64,000 nt of DNA from Gammaproteobacteria bacterium. GTDB lineage: Bacteria; Pseudomonadota; Gammaproteobacteria; UBA6429; Thiohalophilaceae. Under the pieces are notes generated by a model that had not been told where the DNA came from, did no database searches, and was given only the letters and a program-made list of their open reading frames with translations. The stretch is taken from the NCBI GenBank assembly GCA_024275115.1, contig JAJRZT010000082.1, positions 124,001 to 188,000 of the forward strand. Direction: 5' to 3'. The number at the start of each line of letters is the position of its first letter. The first letter of the stretch is position 1. Below are positions 1-10,824 of this stretch, piece after piece. The translations under genes were made by a program, and so were the position numbers.

Positions 1-81
1 GAAAATATACTGCTCAGCATTTCAAAAGATAATCTGGTTTTTATCGAGCGATATGTGGATGTTGGGGGAGTAATACTATGA
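1..81 (+). CDS. 3' end of an unidentified upstream gene (partial)
   Basis: An open frame enters from the left edge and ends at a TGA at 79-81, overlapping the ATG of the next gene by 4 bases (ATGA). Only 26 residues are visible, ending in YVDVGGVIL. In many gammaproteobacteria folK lies directly upstream of panB, so this could be the tail of folK or of another pan-operon gene, but the residues do not let me recognise a family. The 4-base overlap suggests translational coupling to the kinase gene. Confidence 0.45.
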   Translation, partial: ENILLSISKDNLVFIERYVDVGGVIL

Positions 82-728
82 GGGTAAAGCATCTTAAATA
101 CGTTGTCATTGATGGCCCGATTGGTGTCGGTAAAACAACACTGGCTAAAAAATTAGCAACCAGCTTTGGTTCAGATTTAATTCTGGAAGGGCCCGAAGAT
201 AACCCATTTCTTGAGCGTTTTTACCGTGACCCGAAAGGGGCGGCATTTCAGACGCAATTATTTTTTTTGTTCCAGCGTGCAAAACAATTACAGGACATTA
301 ATCAAGGCGATATGTTTCAGCCTGTGCGTGTTGCCGATTATTTAATGGAAAAGGACAGGTTGTTTGCCGAGCTTACGCTGGATGCGGAAGAATATAAATT
401 ATATTTACAGGTGTATGAACATGTAACAGTAAATATGCCCGTACCGGATTTAGTTATCTACCTTCAGGCGCCAGTTTCGATTTTAAAAAAACGTATTGCA
501 CATCGTGGCCGCCATTATGAAAAGACCATGAGCCTGGCTTATTTGAGAAAATTAGGTGAAGGTTACGCGCGTTTTTTCCATGACTATAATGAGTCACCAT
601 TATTAATTGTTAATGCCGAAGATATGAATTTTGCTGAAAATGAGCTGGATTACCAGCAATTACTGGCACAAATATCAAAACCACAACGCGGTAGGCAGTA
701 TTTTAACCCTCTACCAAACAGTCTTTAA
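78..728 (+). CDS. Deoxynucleoside kinase (deoxyadenosine/deoxyguanosine kinase family)
   Basis: This 216-residue cytosolic kinase would phosphorylate a deoxynucleoside at the 5' position for dNTP salvage. The P-loop GPIGVGKT lies at residues 13-20, an EKDR motif typical of the dNK family follows in the middle, and an arginine-rich lid (KKRIAHRGR) lies near residue 150. The length fits bacterial deoxyadenosine kinases. A strong GGGGAG ribosome site precedes the ATG. It overlaps the upstream gene by 4 bases and sits 30-60 bases before panB; in several proteobacteria this kinase is found with folK and panBC. Substrate preference cannot be read from the sequence. Confidence 0.85.
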   Translation: MRVKHLKYVVIDGPIGVGKTTLAKKLATSFGSDLILEGPEDNPFLERFYRDPKGAAFQTQLFFLFQRAKQLQDINQGDMFQPVRVADYLMEKDRLFAELTLDAEEYKLYLQVYEHVTVNMPVPDLVIYLQAPVSILKKRIAHRGRHYEKTMSLAYLRKLGEGYARFFHDYNESPLLIVNAEDMNFAENELDYQQLLAQISKPQRGRQYFNPLPNSL

Positions 729-760
729 TTTTCTATGCGCTTAAAAAATGCTAAAATTGC

Positions 761-1618
761 TTGTCAATTTATATAGCGGAGATAGCCATCAGTTATTCAA
801 GCTCTACCCCCTTAGCTCGTATTCGCAGCATGAAATCACAAGGCGAAAAGATTGCAATGCTAACCTCATATGATGCGAGTTTTACAACGCGTATTGAGCA
901 AGCCGGTGCCGACGTGATTTTAGTCGGGGATTCGCTTGGTGCCGTTATTCATGGTCAGGCTACAACTTTGTCTGTCACTATGGACGACATGCTGTACCAC
1001 ATGCACCATGTCGCACATGCACGGCAACAAACTTTATTGATAGGTGATATGCCCTATCATAGCTATGAAGATAAACACACGGCATTAGAAAATGCAAAAC
1101 GTTTGATGGATGCCGGTGCGGATATGGTTAAACTCGAAGGCGCGGGTTTAGGTGCCGGTTCTATTTCAGAATCGATTGAACACATTATCAATAACCGTAT
1201 TCCTGTTTGTGGGCACCTGGGTTTATTGCCTCAGTCGGTCGAAGAATTAGGCGGTTATAAAGTACAGGGGCGTGAACAGTCTGCCGCAGAACAAATGCTG
1301 GCCGATGCAAAACACCTTGAGTCAATCGGTGTGGATATGGTTGTACTGGAATGTATACCCGCTGCATTGGGTAAAGCAATATCAAACGCCATTAACATTC
1401 CAACGATTGGTATTGGTGCGGGTGTGGACTGTGATGGGCAGGTGCTGGTGCTTTATGATTTACTCGGGATCACACCGGGCAAGTTACCGAAGTTTGTAAA
1501 AGATTTTCTGGCAACAGCAACGGCAGGCAACAAAGAAAATTTAATTGTGAATGCGATTAAGGATTTTATTGTTGCGGTAAAAGAAAATCGTTTCCCAACA
1601 GCAGAACAGAGTTATTAA
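761..1618 (+). CDS. panB: 3-methyl-2-oxobutanoate hydroxymethyltransferase
   Basis: PanB makes ketopantoate from 2-oxoisovalerate and methylene-tetrahydrofolate, the first step to pantothenate and CoA. Metal-binding VGDSLG and GDMPY motifs, the MVKLEG lysine region and the catalytic glutamate in VVLECIPA are all present. The start is uncertain. The boundary given is a TTG at 761, the first legal start codon, but it has no ribosome site. By comparison with known PanB N-termini the protein should begin at 788, where the codon is ATC, 6 bases after a good GGAG at 778-781. The next in-frame ATG (830) would remove about 14 conserved residues. It is followed closely by panC. Confidence 0.93.
   Translation: MSIYIAEIAISYSSSTPLARIRSMKSQGEKIAMLTSYDASFTTRIEQAGADVILVGDSLGAVIHGQATTLSVTMDDMLYHMHHVAHARQQTLLIGDMPYHSYEDKHTALENAKRLMDAGADMVKLEGAGLGAGSISESIEHIINNRIPVCGHLGLLPQSVEELGGYKVQGREQSAAEQMLADAKHLESIGVDMVVLECIPAALGKAISNAINIPTIGIGAGVDCDGQVLVLYDLLGITPGKLPKFVKDFLATATAGNKENLIVNAIKDFIVAVKENRFPTAEQSY
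778..790 (+). promoter_or_regulatory. Ribosome site followed by a non-standard ATC at the expected panB start
   Basis: GGAG at 778-781, a 6-base spacer, then ATC at 788-790 in the panB frame. Family alignment from memory (E. coli PanB begins about 11 residues before the lysine-rich stretch) puts the first residue here. Either an AUC start is used or an ATG has mutated or been miscalled. Confidence 0.5.
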
Positions 1619-1643
1619 TGACCGGCCGTGTTGCTTTTTCAAT

Positions 1644-2483
1644 ATGACGAACATAATTAAAAGCATCAGTGCCATGCAGGCATGGAGTAATGCCTGTCGT
1701 GCTAAAGGTGAAAGCCTGTCTTTTGTTCCTACCATGGGAAATTTGCACGAAGGGCATTTAGCTCTTGTTGAGGCAGCAAAAAAAATGGCCGATAAGGTCG
1801 TTGTAAGCATTTATGTGAACCCAATGCAGTTTGGCGAAAACGAAGACTTCGATAAATACCCGCGCACCGAGCAACAAGATCTTGAACAGCTACAGCAAAA
1901 GCAGGTAGATGTAGTTTTTATGCCCGATTCGGCTGAAATGTACCCGCCCGATCAAACCATTGACTATATAGCCGTACCTGATTTTGCCACCGAGCTGGAA
2001 GGGCAGACTCGCCCGGATCATTTTCGTGGTGTGGCAACTATTGTTAAGAAGTTATTTGATGCGGTGCAGCCTGACCATGCTATTTTTGGAGAAAAAGATT
2101 TTCAGCAGTGCATGGTGGTAAAGAATATGGTGGCAGAGCATGGGCTGAATATCGAGATACATGCCGCGCCCATTGTGCGAGATGAGGACGGTCTGGCAAA
2201 AAGCTCACGTAACCAGTATTTAACCCCAGAGCAGCGAAAGCAAGCACCTGTTTTATACCAGTCGCTACTGGCTGCGCGGCAGAAAGTACTGGCCGAGACG
2301 TTAAATTATTCTGAAATCGAATCTCAATCCATTGATTTTATTGCTAAAAATTCGTTTGAGGTGGATTATTTTGTTATTCGAGATGCAACCACGTTGGGTG
2401 CCCCGCGTGAGCAAAACAGGGTGATTCTGGTGGCCGCAAAGTTGGGTATACCTCGGCTGCTGGATAATTTGCGGGTGGATTAG
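1644..2483 (+). CDS. panC: Pantothenate synthetase (pantoate--beta-alanine ligase)
   Basis: PanC joins pantoate and beta-alanine using ATP. At 279 residues it matches the family. The nucleotide-binding HIGH-like motif appears as PTMGNLHEGH near residues 29-38, and the second ATP loop as LAKSSRNQYL in the C-terminal half, with FGEKDFQQ and the pantoate-binding VNPMQFGENEDF region between them. It lies 25 bases after panB and about 90 bases before panD, so the three genes are probably one transcript supplying CoA precursors. Confidence 0.96.
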   Translation: MTNIIKSISAMQAWSNACRAKGESLSFVPTMGNLHEGHLALVEAAKKMADKVVVSIYVNPMQFGENEDFDKYPRTEQQDLEQLQQKQVDVVFMPDSAEMYPPDQTIDYIAVPDFATELEGQTRPDHFRGVATIVKKLFDAVQPDHAIFGEKDFQQCMVVKNMVAEHGLNIEIHAAPIVRDEDGLAKSSRNQYLTPEQRKQAPVLYQSLLAARQKVLAETLNYSEIESQSIDFIAKNSFEVDYFVIRDATTLGAPREQNRVILVAAKLGIPRLLDNLRVD

Positions 2484-2576
2484 GGTGACTTTTGCAGTGT
2501 AGAGGCTAGGCTTGTCTACTATCAGCATGTTAAAATGAGAAGCTAATCCTGATTATATAAGTTGGACTGTTCGTTA

Positions 2577-2957
2577 ATGCAAATTACAATGCTAAAAACC
2601 AAGCTACACCGCGCCCACGTTACCCATGTTGAACTGGAATACGAAGGCTCCTGTGCAATTGACAGTAGTTTATTAGAGGCCTCGGGCATTCGTGAATATG
2701 AGCAGATTGAAATTTATAATGTGACCAATGGCGAGCGCTTTACTACCTATGCCATTCGCGCAGAAGCGGGCAGCGGTATTATTTCAATCAATGGTGCGGC
2801 TGCGCATAAAGCCAATGTGGATGATATTGTCATTATTTGTGCTTATGCCGGTTTAGACGAAAAAGAGTTAGTGAGCTTCAAACCTAAGTTAATTTATTTG
2901 AACGATAATAACGAAATTACTCACACTCGGAATACCATTCCTGTTCAGGTTGCCTGA
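2577..2957 (+). CDS. panD: Aspartate 1-decarboxylase precursor
   Basis: PanD makes beta-alanine from aspartate and is a pyruvoyl enzyme formed by self-cleavage. I chose the ATG at 2577 because the protein then aligns end to end with known PanD and the cleavage pair falls at Gly24-Ser25 (YEGSCAID), as in E. coli. An in-frame TTG at 2562 would add five residues without support. The IIICAYAGL segment near residue 90 is also typical. The length of 126 residues is normal. It converges with ppc across a 129-base gap that holds an inverted repeat. Confidence 0.95.
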   Translation: MQITMLKTKLHRAHVTHVELEYEGSCAIDSSLLEASGIREYEQIEIYNVTNGERFTTYAIRAEAGSGIISINGAAAHKANVDDIVIICAYAGLDEKELVSFKPKLIYLNDNNEITHTRNTIPVQVA

Positions 2958-2976
2958 TTTTTATTTTAAAAATCAT

Positions 2977-3069
2977 TTAACCACAACGGAGAGCCTGCCC
3001 CGCAAAGCGTTTTGGGTGCACAGCACAAAGACCAAATCTATATTTTAAATATCTTTTCGTTGTGGTTAA
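2977..3069. repeat. 93-bp element with 12-bp perfect terminal inverted repeats
   Basis: TTAACCACAACG at 2977-2988 is matched exactly by its reverse complement CGTTGTGGTTAA at 3058-3069. The block sits between the convergent genes panD and ppc. The ends resemble the TTAACCAC...GTGGTTAA interspersed repeats seen in many environmental proteobacteria (recalled, not searched). It could alternatively serve as a two-way terminator, although the 69-base loop is long and no U-run follows. Confidence 0.5.
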
Positions 3070-3086
3070 TAAAATATAAAAACAAA

Positions 3087-5909
3087 CTACCCCGTATTCC
3101 GCATCCCTGCCGCAATCGCATTAATAGACCGCAACAACGGATCCAGCCAGGCTTGTCGGGCTTCTTCGCTTAGTGATTCATCACGGAAAAGACGCAACAG
3201 TTTAAACTGAATGTAACTGAGAGGGTCTAAATAAGGATCGCGACGTTTAAGCGAGAGTGCCAGCATCGGTGTTTCGGCTAACAGCTCATCAATATTGGCT
3301 ACCTTTAAAACATTGTCACAGGTGCGCTGGTACTCGGTTGCAATTTTATTGTAAACACCTTGTGCGGTTGTTTGGTTCACGCACAGTGATTTGTATTCAT
3401 TGGCAATATTCATATCACCTTTAAATAGTGCCATTTGTGTGTTGCTGAGTAAGGCGTGGAAGAACGGCCAGTTCTGGTACATTTCTCGCAGCGTGTCTAA
3501 ATTTTTCGGATCTTTTTTCAGCCAGTTGTTTAACGCCAGCCCGATGCCATACCATGCTGGCAGTGTGTGGCGGGATTGCGCCCAGCCAAAAACCCAGCCA
3601 ATGGCGCGTACTGATGATTTGGAACGGTTGCCTTTTTTGCGATGGGTTGGCCGGGAACCAATATTCATTAAACCAATTTCAGACACAGGTGTGGCCTCGT
3701 AAAAATAATCGAGAAAGCCTTCGGTATCTTCCGTTAAGCTACGATAATGCTGCTCACCGGTACTGGCCAGCTCCGCCATAATTTGGGCGTATTCGGGCTT
3801 GTCTTTTTGTGGTTTAGCGACCAGATGGTTACTTGCTTTTAATAAGCCGGTGATGCCCATGGTGAGTTCATAAATGGCCGTTTCAGGGTGGCTGTATTTA
3901 TAAGAAAGCACTTCACCTTGTTCGGTAAATTTAATTCCGCCATGTACCGTACCATCCGGCTGCGACAGGATAGACTCATGTGTTGGGCCACCGCCTCGGC
4001 CAATGGTGCCACCACGGCCATGGAATAAATTTAAGCGAATATTACGTTTTGTGGTAATCGCTGATATTTGCTGCTGTGCCTGATATAAATTCCAGACCGA
4101 TGCGAGAATGCCACCGTCTTTACAGGAGTCGGAATAACCTAACATGACTTCCTGAGTATTGCCGGACGCTTTTAATAACTCAGCATAGACGCTGTTATCG
4201 AGCAGCCGGTTCATAACCGGATCAATATGTTTTAAATCTTCGATGGTTTCAAATAAAGGTGAAACTTTAACCTGACAAAAGGCTTTGCCATCCTTAAAGC
4301 CGCTTAAGTTATTAAGCCAGGCCAGGTACATTACTTCCATAATGTGGCTGGCTTCATGTGTCATCGAAATAACATAGCTGCCGAGCACATTGGGGCTGAC
4401 CTTCTCGCGCATTTCAAAGATAACCGCAAACACTTGTAAGGTTTCTGCTGACATAGCGGTTAGTTTTGTTGCATCAACGGCAGGTGGTGTTGATGTTGAT
4501 ATAATATTCGCGAGTGTACTGATACGTTCATCTTCACCTAAAGATTTGTAATCAATGTTGGTTGTTTGTTTTAATATTTCCACAACAGTTTGGCTATGAA
4601 TGGTCGATTCCTGACGTATATCCAGATGGCTCAGATAAAATCCGAATGTTTCAACCAGGCGAATTAAATCTTTTAAACGACCCTCTGCAACAATGTTGTC
4701 ACCGTGGCTAATTAATGAGTCACGAATAAGGTACAAGTCATTAAGGAATTCAGATTCATTTTTATAGCCGTAAAAATCCTTATCGGCATCGCACTCATCT
4801 AAATTGGCTTCAATTTTGTTCAGGTTTGAGTTTAAACGGAAAAACATAAACCAGAGTTTACGGCGGTAAGGTTCTTTATTATAACGTTGGGGCTTATCTG
4901 CAAAGGCACCACTGTAGTGCTTTTCGTCTTGCTCAAGGCTGGTGGTGAATGCCGCACTGGGAGTGCACAGTTGGTACGAATGTGTGATGACGTGGGTTAA
5001 TTTTGTTATACGGGTTATATATTCTTTCAGTACCTGCCGGTTCTGTAAATAAATCGCATTGCGTGTGGTTTCAGGTTTTACAAACGGGTTACCATCGCGG
5101 TCGCCGCCAATCCAGGAGCCGAACTGGAAAAAACTGGGCACTTTAATGGTGTTGTTTTCGTACTGGCGTTCCAGTGCATGTTCAAATTGTCGATATACTT
5201 CAGGAATGGCATCAAACAAACATTCGCGGTAATAAAACAAACCATTTTTAACTTCATCAATCACTGTTGGTTTGTCAGTGCGTACTTCATTGGTTTTATA
5301 TAATATTTGTATTTCACGTTTAAGCTGCTGGTTGATTTCATTATGATGAAATTCGTCCAGGTTTTCATTATTGAGTTGTTCACTAACGGCAAAAATACGT
5401 TGCAATGCTTCCTGAATGGTACGGCGTTTTGATTCGGTTGGGTGAGCGGTAAAAACAGGGGTATAAGTTAACTGGTTAAGTAATTCCTGAACTTTTTCGG
5501 CTGCAAGGTTTTGCTGCTTTAATTCGCAAATAGTGGTATCGAAAGACCCTTGCCACTGGAAACCCTGTTCATCGACTAATGTTTTGCGGTATTTATGCTG
5601 AAAATCTTCTTCGGCAATGTTCACTAAACTAAAGTAAAGGCTAAAAGCACGCACAACATGGGTTACCGTTTGCTCGTCAAGCGATTCAATAAGTTTGACC
5701 AGTGCCTGACGTTGGTTGGAGTTTTCCTGTTGGCGCAAACTAATGTGGCCCTGGCGCAAAGCTTCTACGGCAGAGAAAACATTATCGCCGGCATGGCTTT
5801 TTAATATATCACCTAGAATATTGCCAAATAATTTTACGCGTGAACGTAACGCTTCGTCATTAACGCCGTTTGATGGCTTGAGTGCGTTCGATTTTACTGC
5901 TGTATTCAT
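3087..5909 (-). CDS. ppc: Phosphoenolpyruvate carboxylase
   Basis: Ppc carboxylates PEP to oxaloacetate, refilling the TCA cycle. The protein has 940 residues, somewhat longer than the E. coli enzyme. The catalytic histidine is in TAHPTES (His near 156). The substrate-binding motifs GSWIGGDRDGNP, GYSDSCKDGG and FHGRGGTIGRGGGP all appear intact in order, and the protein ends in the conserved RNTG carboxy terminus, which forms part of the inhibitor-binding site in this family. It is a single-gene unit on the minus strand, divergent from the broken pgi and convergent with panD. Confidence 0.97.
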   Translation of the reverse strand: MNTAVKSNALKPSNGVNDEALRSRVKLFGNILGDILKSHAGDNVFSAVEALRQGHISLRQQENSNQRQALVKLIESLDEQTVTHVVRAFSLYFSLVNIAEEDFQHKYRKTLVDEQGFQWQGSFDTTICELKQQNLAAEKVQELLNQLTYTPVFTAHPTESKRRTIQEALQRIFAVSEQLNNENLDEFHHNEINQQLKREIQILYKTNEVRTDKPTVIDEVKNGLFYYRECLFDAIPEVYRQFEHALERQYENNTIKVPSFFQFGSWIGGDRDGNPFVKPETTRNAIYLQNRQVLKEYITRITKLTHVITHSYQLCTPSAAFTTSLEQDEKHYSGAFADKPQRYNKEPYRRKLWFMFFRLNSNLNKIEANLDECDADKDFYGYKNESEFLNDLYLIRDSLISHGDNIVAEGRLKDLIRLVETFGFYLSHLDIRQESTIHSQTVVEILKQTTNIDYKSLGEDERISTLANIISTSTPPAVDATKLTAMSAETLQVFAVIFEMREKVSPNVLGSYVISMTHEASHIMEVMYLAWLNNLSGFKDGKAFCQVKVSPLFETIEDLKHIDPVMNRLLDNSVYAELLKASGNTQEVMLGYSDSCKDGGILASVWNLYQAQQQISAITTKRNIRLNLFHGRGGTIGRGGGPTHESILSQPDGTVHGGIKFTEQGEVLSYKYSHPETAIYELTMGITGLLKASNHLVAKPQKDKPEYAQIMAELASTGEQHYRSLTEDTEGFLDYFYEATPVSEIGLMNIGSRPTHRKKGNRSKSSVRAIGWVFGWAQSRHTLPAWYGIGLALNNWLKKDPKNLDTLREMYQNWPFFHALLSNTQMALFKGDMNIANEYKSLCVNQTTAQGVYNKIATEYQRTCDNVLKVANIDELLAETPMLALSLKRRDPYLDPLSYIQFKLLRLFRDESLSEEARQAWLDPLLRSINAIAAGMRNTG

Positions 5910-6171
5910 AGGGTCTCTTTTTTCGCAAAATAAATCAGTCGCGCATTATACCCAAATTTAGGTAGGGGATTCGCGGCTAAAAGCTGAAAATAGCCAAATT
6001 AGCTAAAAATAGTGAAATTACTTCCTGAAAAAGACAATTTTTGTTTATTTGAGACGCTTTGCTGCTGGATAGCCGCAATAAGGCGGGGCGGGCGACCTGG
6101 TTGAATATTCCATGCAATAGGCTTGCATGTTATTATTTTATATCTGTTTTTTTAAAACGTAAGGATTCGTA

Positions 6172-7814
<1,643 letters not shown>

Positions 7815-7842
7815 TTTTTAGGAGCAGAATTAAAGAATATTG

Positions 7843-7926
7843 TAGCTCGGGGGGGAATCGAACCCCCACTCTGTCACCAGAACCGGATTTTGAATCCGGC
7901 GCGTCTACCAGTTCCGCCACCGAGCC
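7843..7926 (-). tRNA. tRNA-Leu (CAA anticodon)
   Basis: The reverse complement folds as a class II tRNA. It has acceptor arms GGCTCGG and CCGAGCT (one G-U pair), the leucine-type TGGCGGAACTGGTAGACGCG start, and an anticodon stem CCGGA/TCCGG with loop TTCAAAA giving anticodon CAA (codon UUG). A long variable arm and a GGGGG TTCGATT CCCCC T-arm complete it. The 3' CCA is not encoded. It lies between the pgi remnant and queA. Confidence 0.95.
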
Positions 7927-7993
7927 AACAAGCTGAGCATTATATGTAATCTTTGCATGCTTTGTAAAAGTAATTTCTGTAATATCCGCGTTT

Positions 7994-9091
7994 ATGCTAA
8001 ACAATCCTTCAAATTCACAACAATCCTCGTCAGAAAAAAATTGGCAGCGAAGCGATTTTTATTTTGATTTGCCTGAAAGTCTTATTGCGCAGCAGCCAAC
8101 TGCCGAGCGTCATGCCAGTCGGTTACTGGTTTTGTCACCGCATATAAATCAGGGCTTTAAAGTAGAAGATAAGCAGTTTAATGATTTCATTGGCTACTTA
8201 AATCCTAATGATCTTTTAATTATGAACGACACACGAGTGATACCGGCGCGTCTGCTTGGTAATAAAGATACGGGTGGTAAGGTTGAAGTGCTGGTTGAAC
8301 GGGTGTTGGATAAAAAAATGGTATTGGCTCATGTTCGCTCAAGTAAATCACCTAAAGCGGGTGTTGAACTTATTTTGGAAGACTCACTGTATGCAACAGT
8401 ATTGGGGCGTGAAGGTGATTTATTTCTGCTTGAGTTTAAATTATTAGAAGATGAAACGGTTTTAGGTGCTTTAGATAAATACGGTCATATTCCCTTGCCT
8501 CCTTATATAGAGCGTCATGATAATCTGGATGACCGCGAACGCTATCAAACTGTTTATGCGAACAAACCGGGGGCTGCTGCAGCACCTACTGCGGGTTTAC
8601 ATTTTACGCGGGATATTCTGGACAAAATATCCGCAAAAGGTGTGGCGACTGCAACAGTGACCTTGCATGTGGGTGCAGGTACTTTTCAACCAGTACGAGT
8701 TGATAAGCTGCAAGATCATAAGATGCATTCAGAGTGGATAAATCTGAATGATTCTGTTGTAAGGAAAATAAATGAGACTAAAAAGAACGGTGGTCGGGTA
8801 GTTGCGGTGGGTACAACCTCGGTTCGTTGTCTGGAATCGGCTTTCGCTAAACACGGAGAACTTCAGGCTTATACCGGTGAAACGGATATTTTTATTACTC
8901 CAGGTGTTAAATTTAATGTTGTTGATGCCTTGCTTACCAATTTTCATTTGTCAGAATCAACTTTAATCATGTTAGTGAGTGCTTTTGCCGGTTATGACAA
9001 TACGATGGCGGCATATCAGCATGCTATTGATCAAAAATATCGCTTCTTTAGTTATGGTGATGCGATGTTTATTACGAATAAACAAGAATAA
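7994..9091 (+). CDS. queA: S-adenosylmethionine:tRNA ribosyltransferase-isomerase
   Basis: QueA transfers and isomerises the ribosyl group of SAM onto preQ1 in tRNA to make epoxyqueuosine. The family core starts with the segment [14 protein letters not shown] near residue 22, and [25 protein letters not shown] and TTSVRCLES follow in the expected order. The start at 7994 gives an N-terminal extension of about 20 polar residues relative to typical QueA; no later ATG is available before the core and no clear ribosome site is seen. It is followed 39 bases later by tgt, the enzyme acting just before it in the pathway. Confidence 0.95.
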   Translation: MLNNPSNSQQSSSEKNWQRSDFYFDLPESLIAQQPTAERHASRLLVLSPHINQGFKVEDKQFNDFIGYLNPNDLLIMNDTRVIPARLLGNKDTGGKVEVLVERVLDKKMVLAHVRSSKSPKAGVELILEDSLYATVLGREGDLFLLEFKLLEDETVLGALDKYGHIPLPPYIERHDNLDDRERYQTVYANKPGAAAAPTAGLHFTRDILDKISAKGVATATVTLHVGAGTFQPVRVDKLQDHKMHSEWINLNDSVVRKINETKKNGGRVVAVGTTSVRCLESAFAKHGELQAYTGETDIFITPGVKFNVVDALLTNFHLSESTLIMLVSAFAGYDNTMAAYQHAIDQKYRFFSYGDAMFITNKQE

Positions 9092-10330
<1,239 letters not shown>

Positions 10331-10375
10331 TACAGCGCATAATTTTGATACTTGTTTTTAATTTAAGGGGAAATC

Positions 10376-10714
10376 ATGAGTTTTTTCATTTCAGATGCAA
10401 TGGCAGAAGGCACACAAGCTGCTTCCGGACCGGGTGGTGAGCAGTTTATTTTATTAATTGGTATGGTGGTTTTGTTTTACTTCATTCTTATCCGCCCACA
10501 ACAAAAGCGTGCCAAAGAACATAAGAAAATGGTGGCAGCCATTGGCAAAGGTGATGAAGTGGTTACCAATGGTGGTGTTTTAGGTAAAGTGACCGAGGTC
10601 GGTGAACAATACCTGACGCTTGAAATTGCGGATAATGTTGAAATTAAAATGCAAATTCAGGCTATTGGAACAGTGCTGCCCAAGGGCTCGATTAAGGCAG
10701 CTAAAAAAGATTAA
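10376..10714 (+). CDS. yajC: Preprotein translocase accessory subunit YajC
   Basis: YajC is a small single-span inner-membrane protein of the SecDF-YajC complex. The protein has 112 residues. The membrane segment is at about residues 23-40 (EQFILLIGMVVLFYFILIRP), followed by the family mark RPQQKRAKEHKKM and a small beta-rich cytoplasmic domain (GDEVVTNGGVLGKV). An AGGGGAA ribosome site precedes the ATG. It lies 45 bases after tgt and 110 bases before secD, separated from secD by a long hairpin. Confidence 0.95.
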   Translation: MSFFISDAMAEGTQAASGPGGEQFILLIGMVVLFYFILIRPQQKRAKEHKKMVAAIGKGDEVVTNGGVLGKVTEVGEQYLTLEIADNVEIKMQIQAIGTVLPKGSIKAAKKD

Positions 10715-10769
10715 GCCTTCTTGATGGGTTAAAGCAGCAGAGTTCATTCTTAAAAAATAACAAACCAAT

Positions 10770-10805
10770 ATACAAACCACCTTCATTGATGAAAGTGGTT
10801 TGTAT
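10770..10805. other. Long hairpin between yajC and secD
   Basis: ATACAAACCAC at 10770-10780 pairs with GTGGTTTGTAT at 10795-10805, and the stem continues inward (TTCAT/ATGAA) after one mismatch, leaving a two-base loop. No U-run follows, so it is not a classical terminator. It ends about 20 bases before the secD ATG and could stabilise or process the mRNA, or set the ratio of YajC to SecD. Confidence 0.6.
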
Positions 10806-10824
10806 TTCGTAAGCAGGTTATATC

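Noticed and set aside
3391..3702. A 103-residue ORF opposite ppc, and many other long shadow ORFs opposite ppc, secD, hscA and dnaX
   Set aside because: Each overlaps a well-recognised gene on the other strand or frame, and none shows a family motif or ribosome site.
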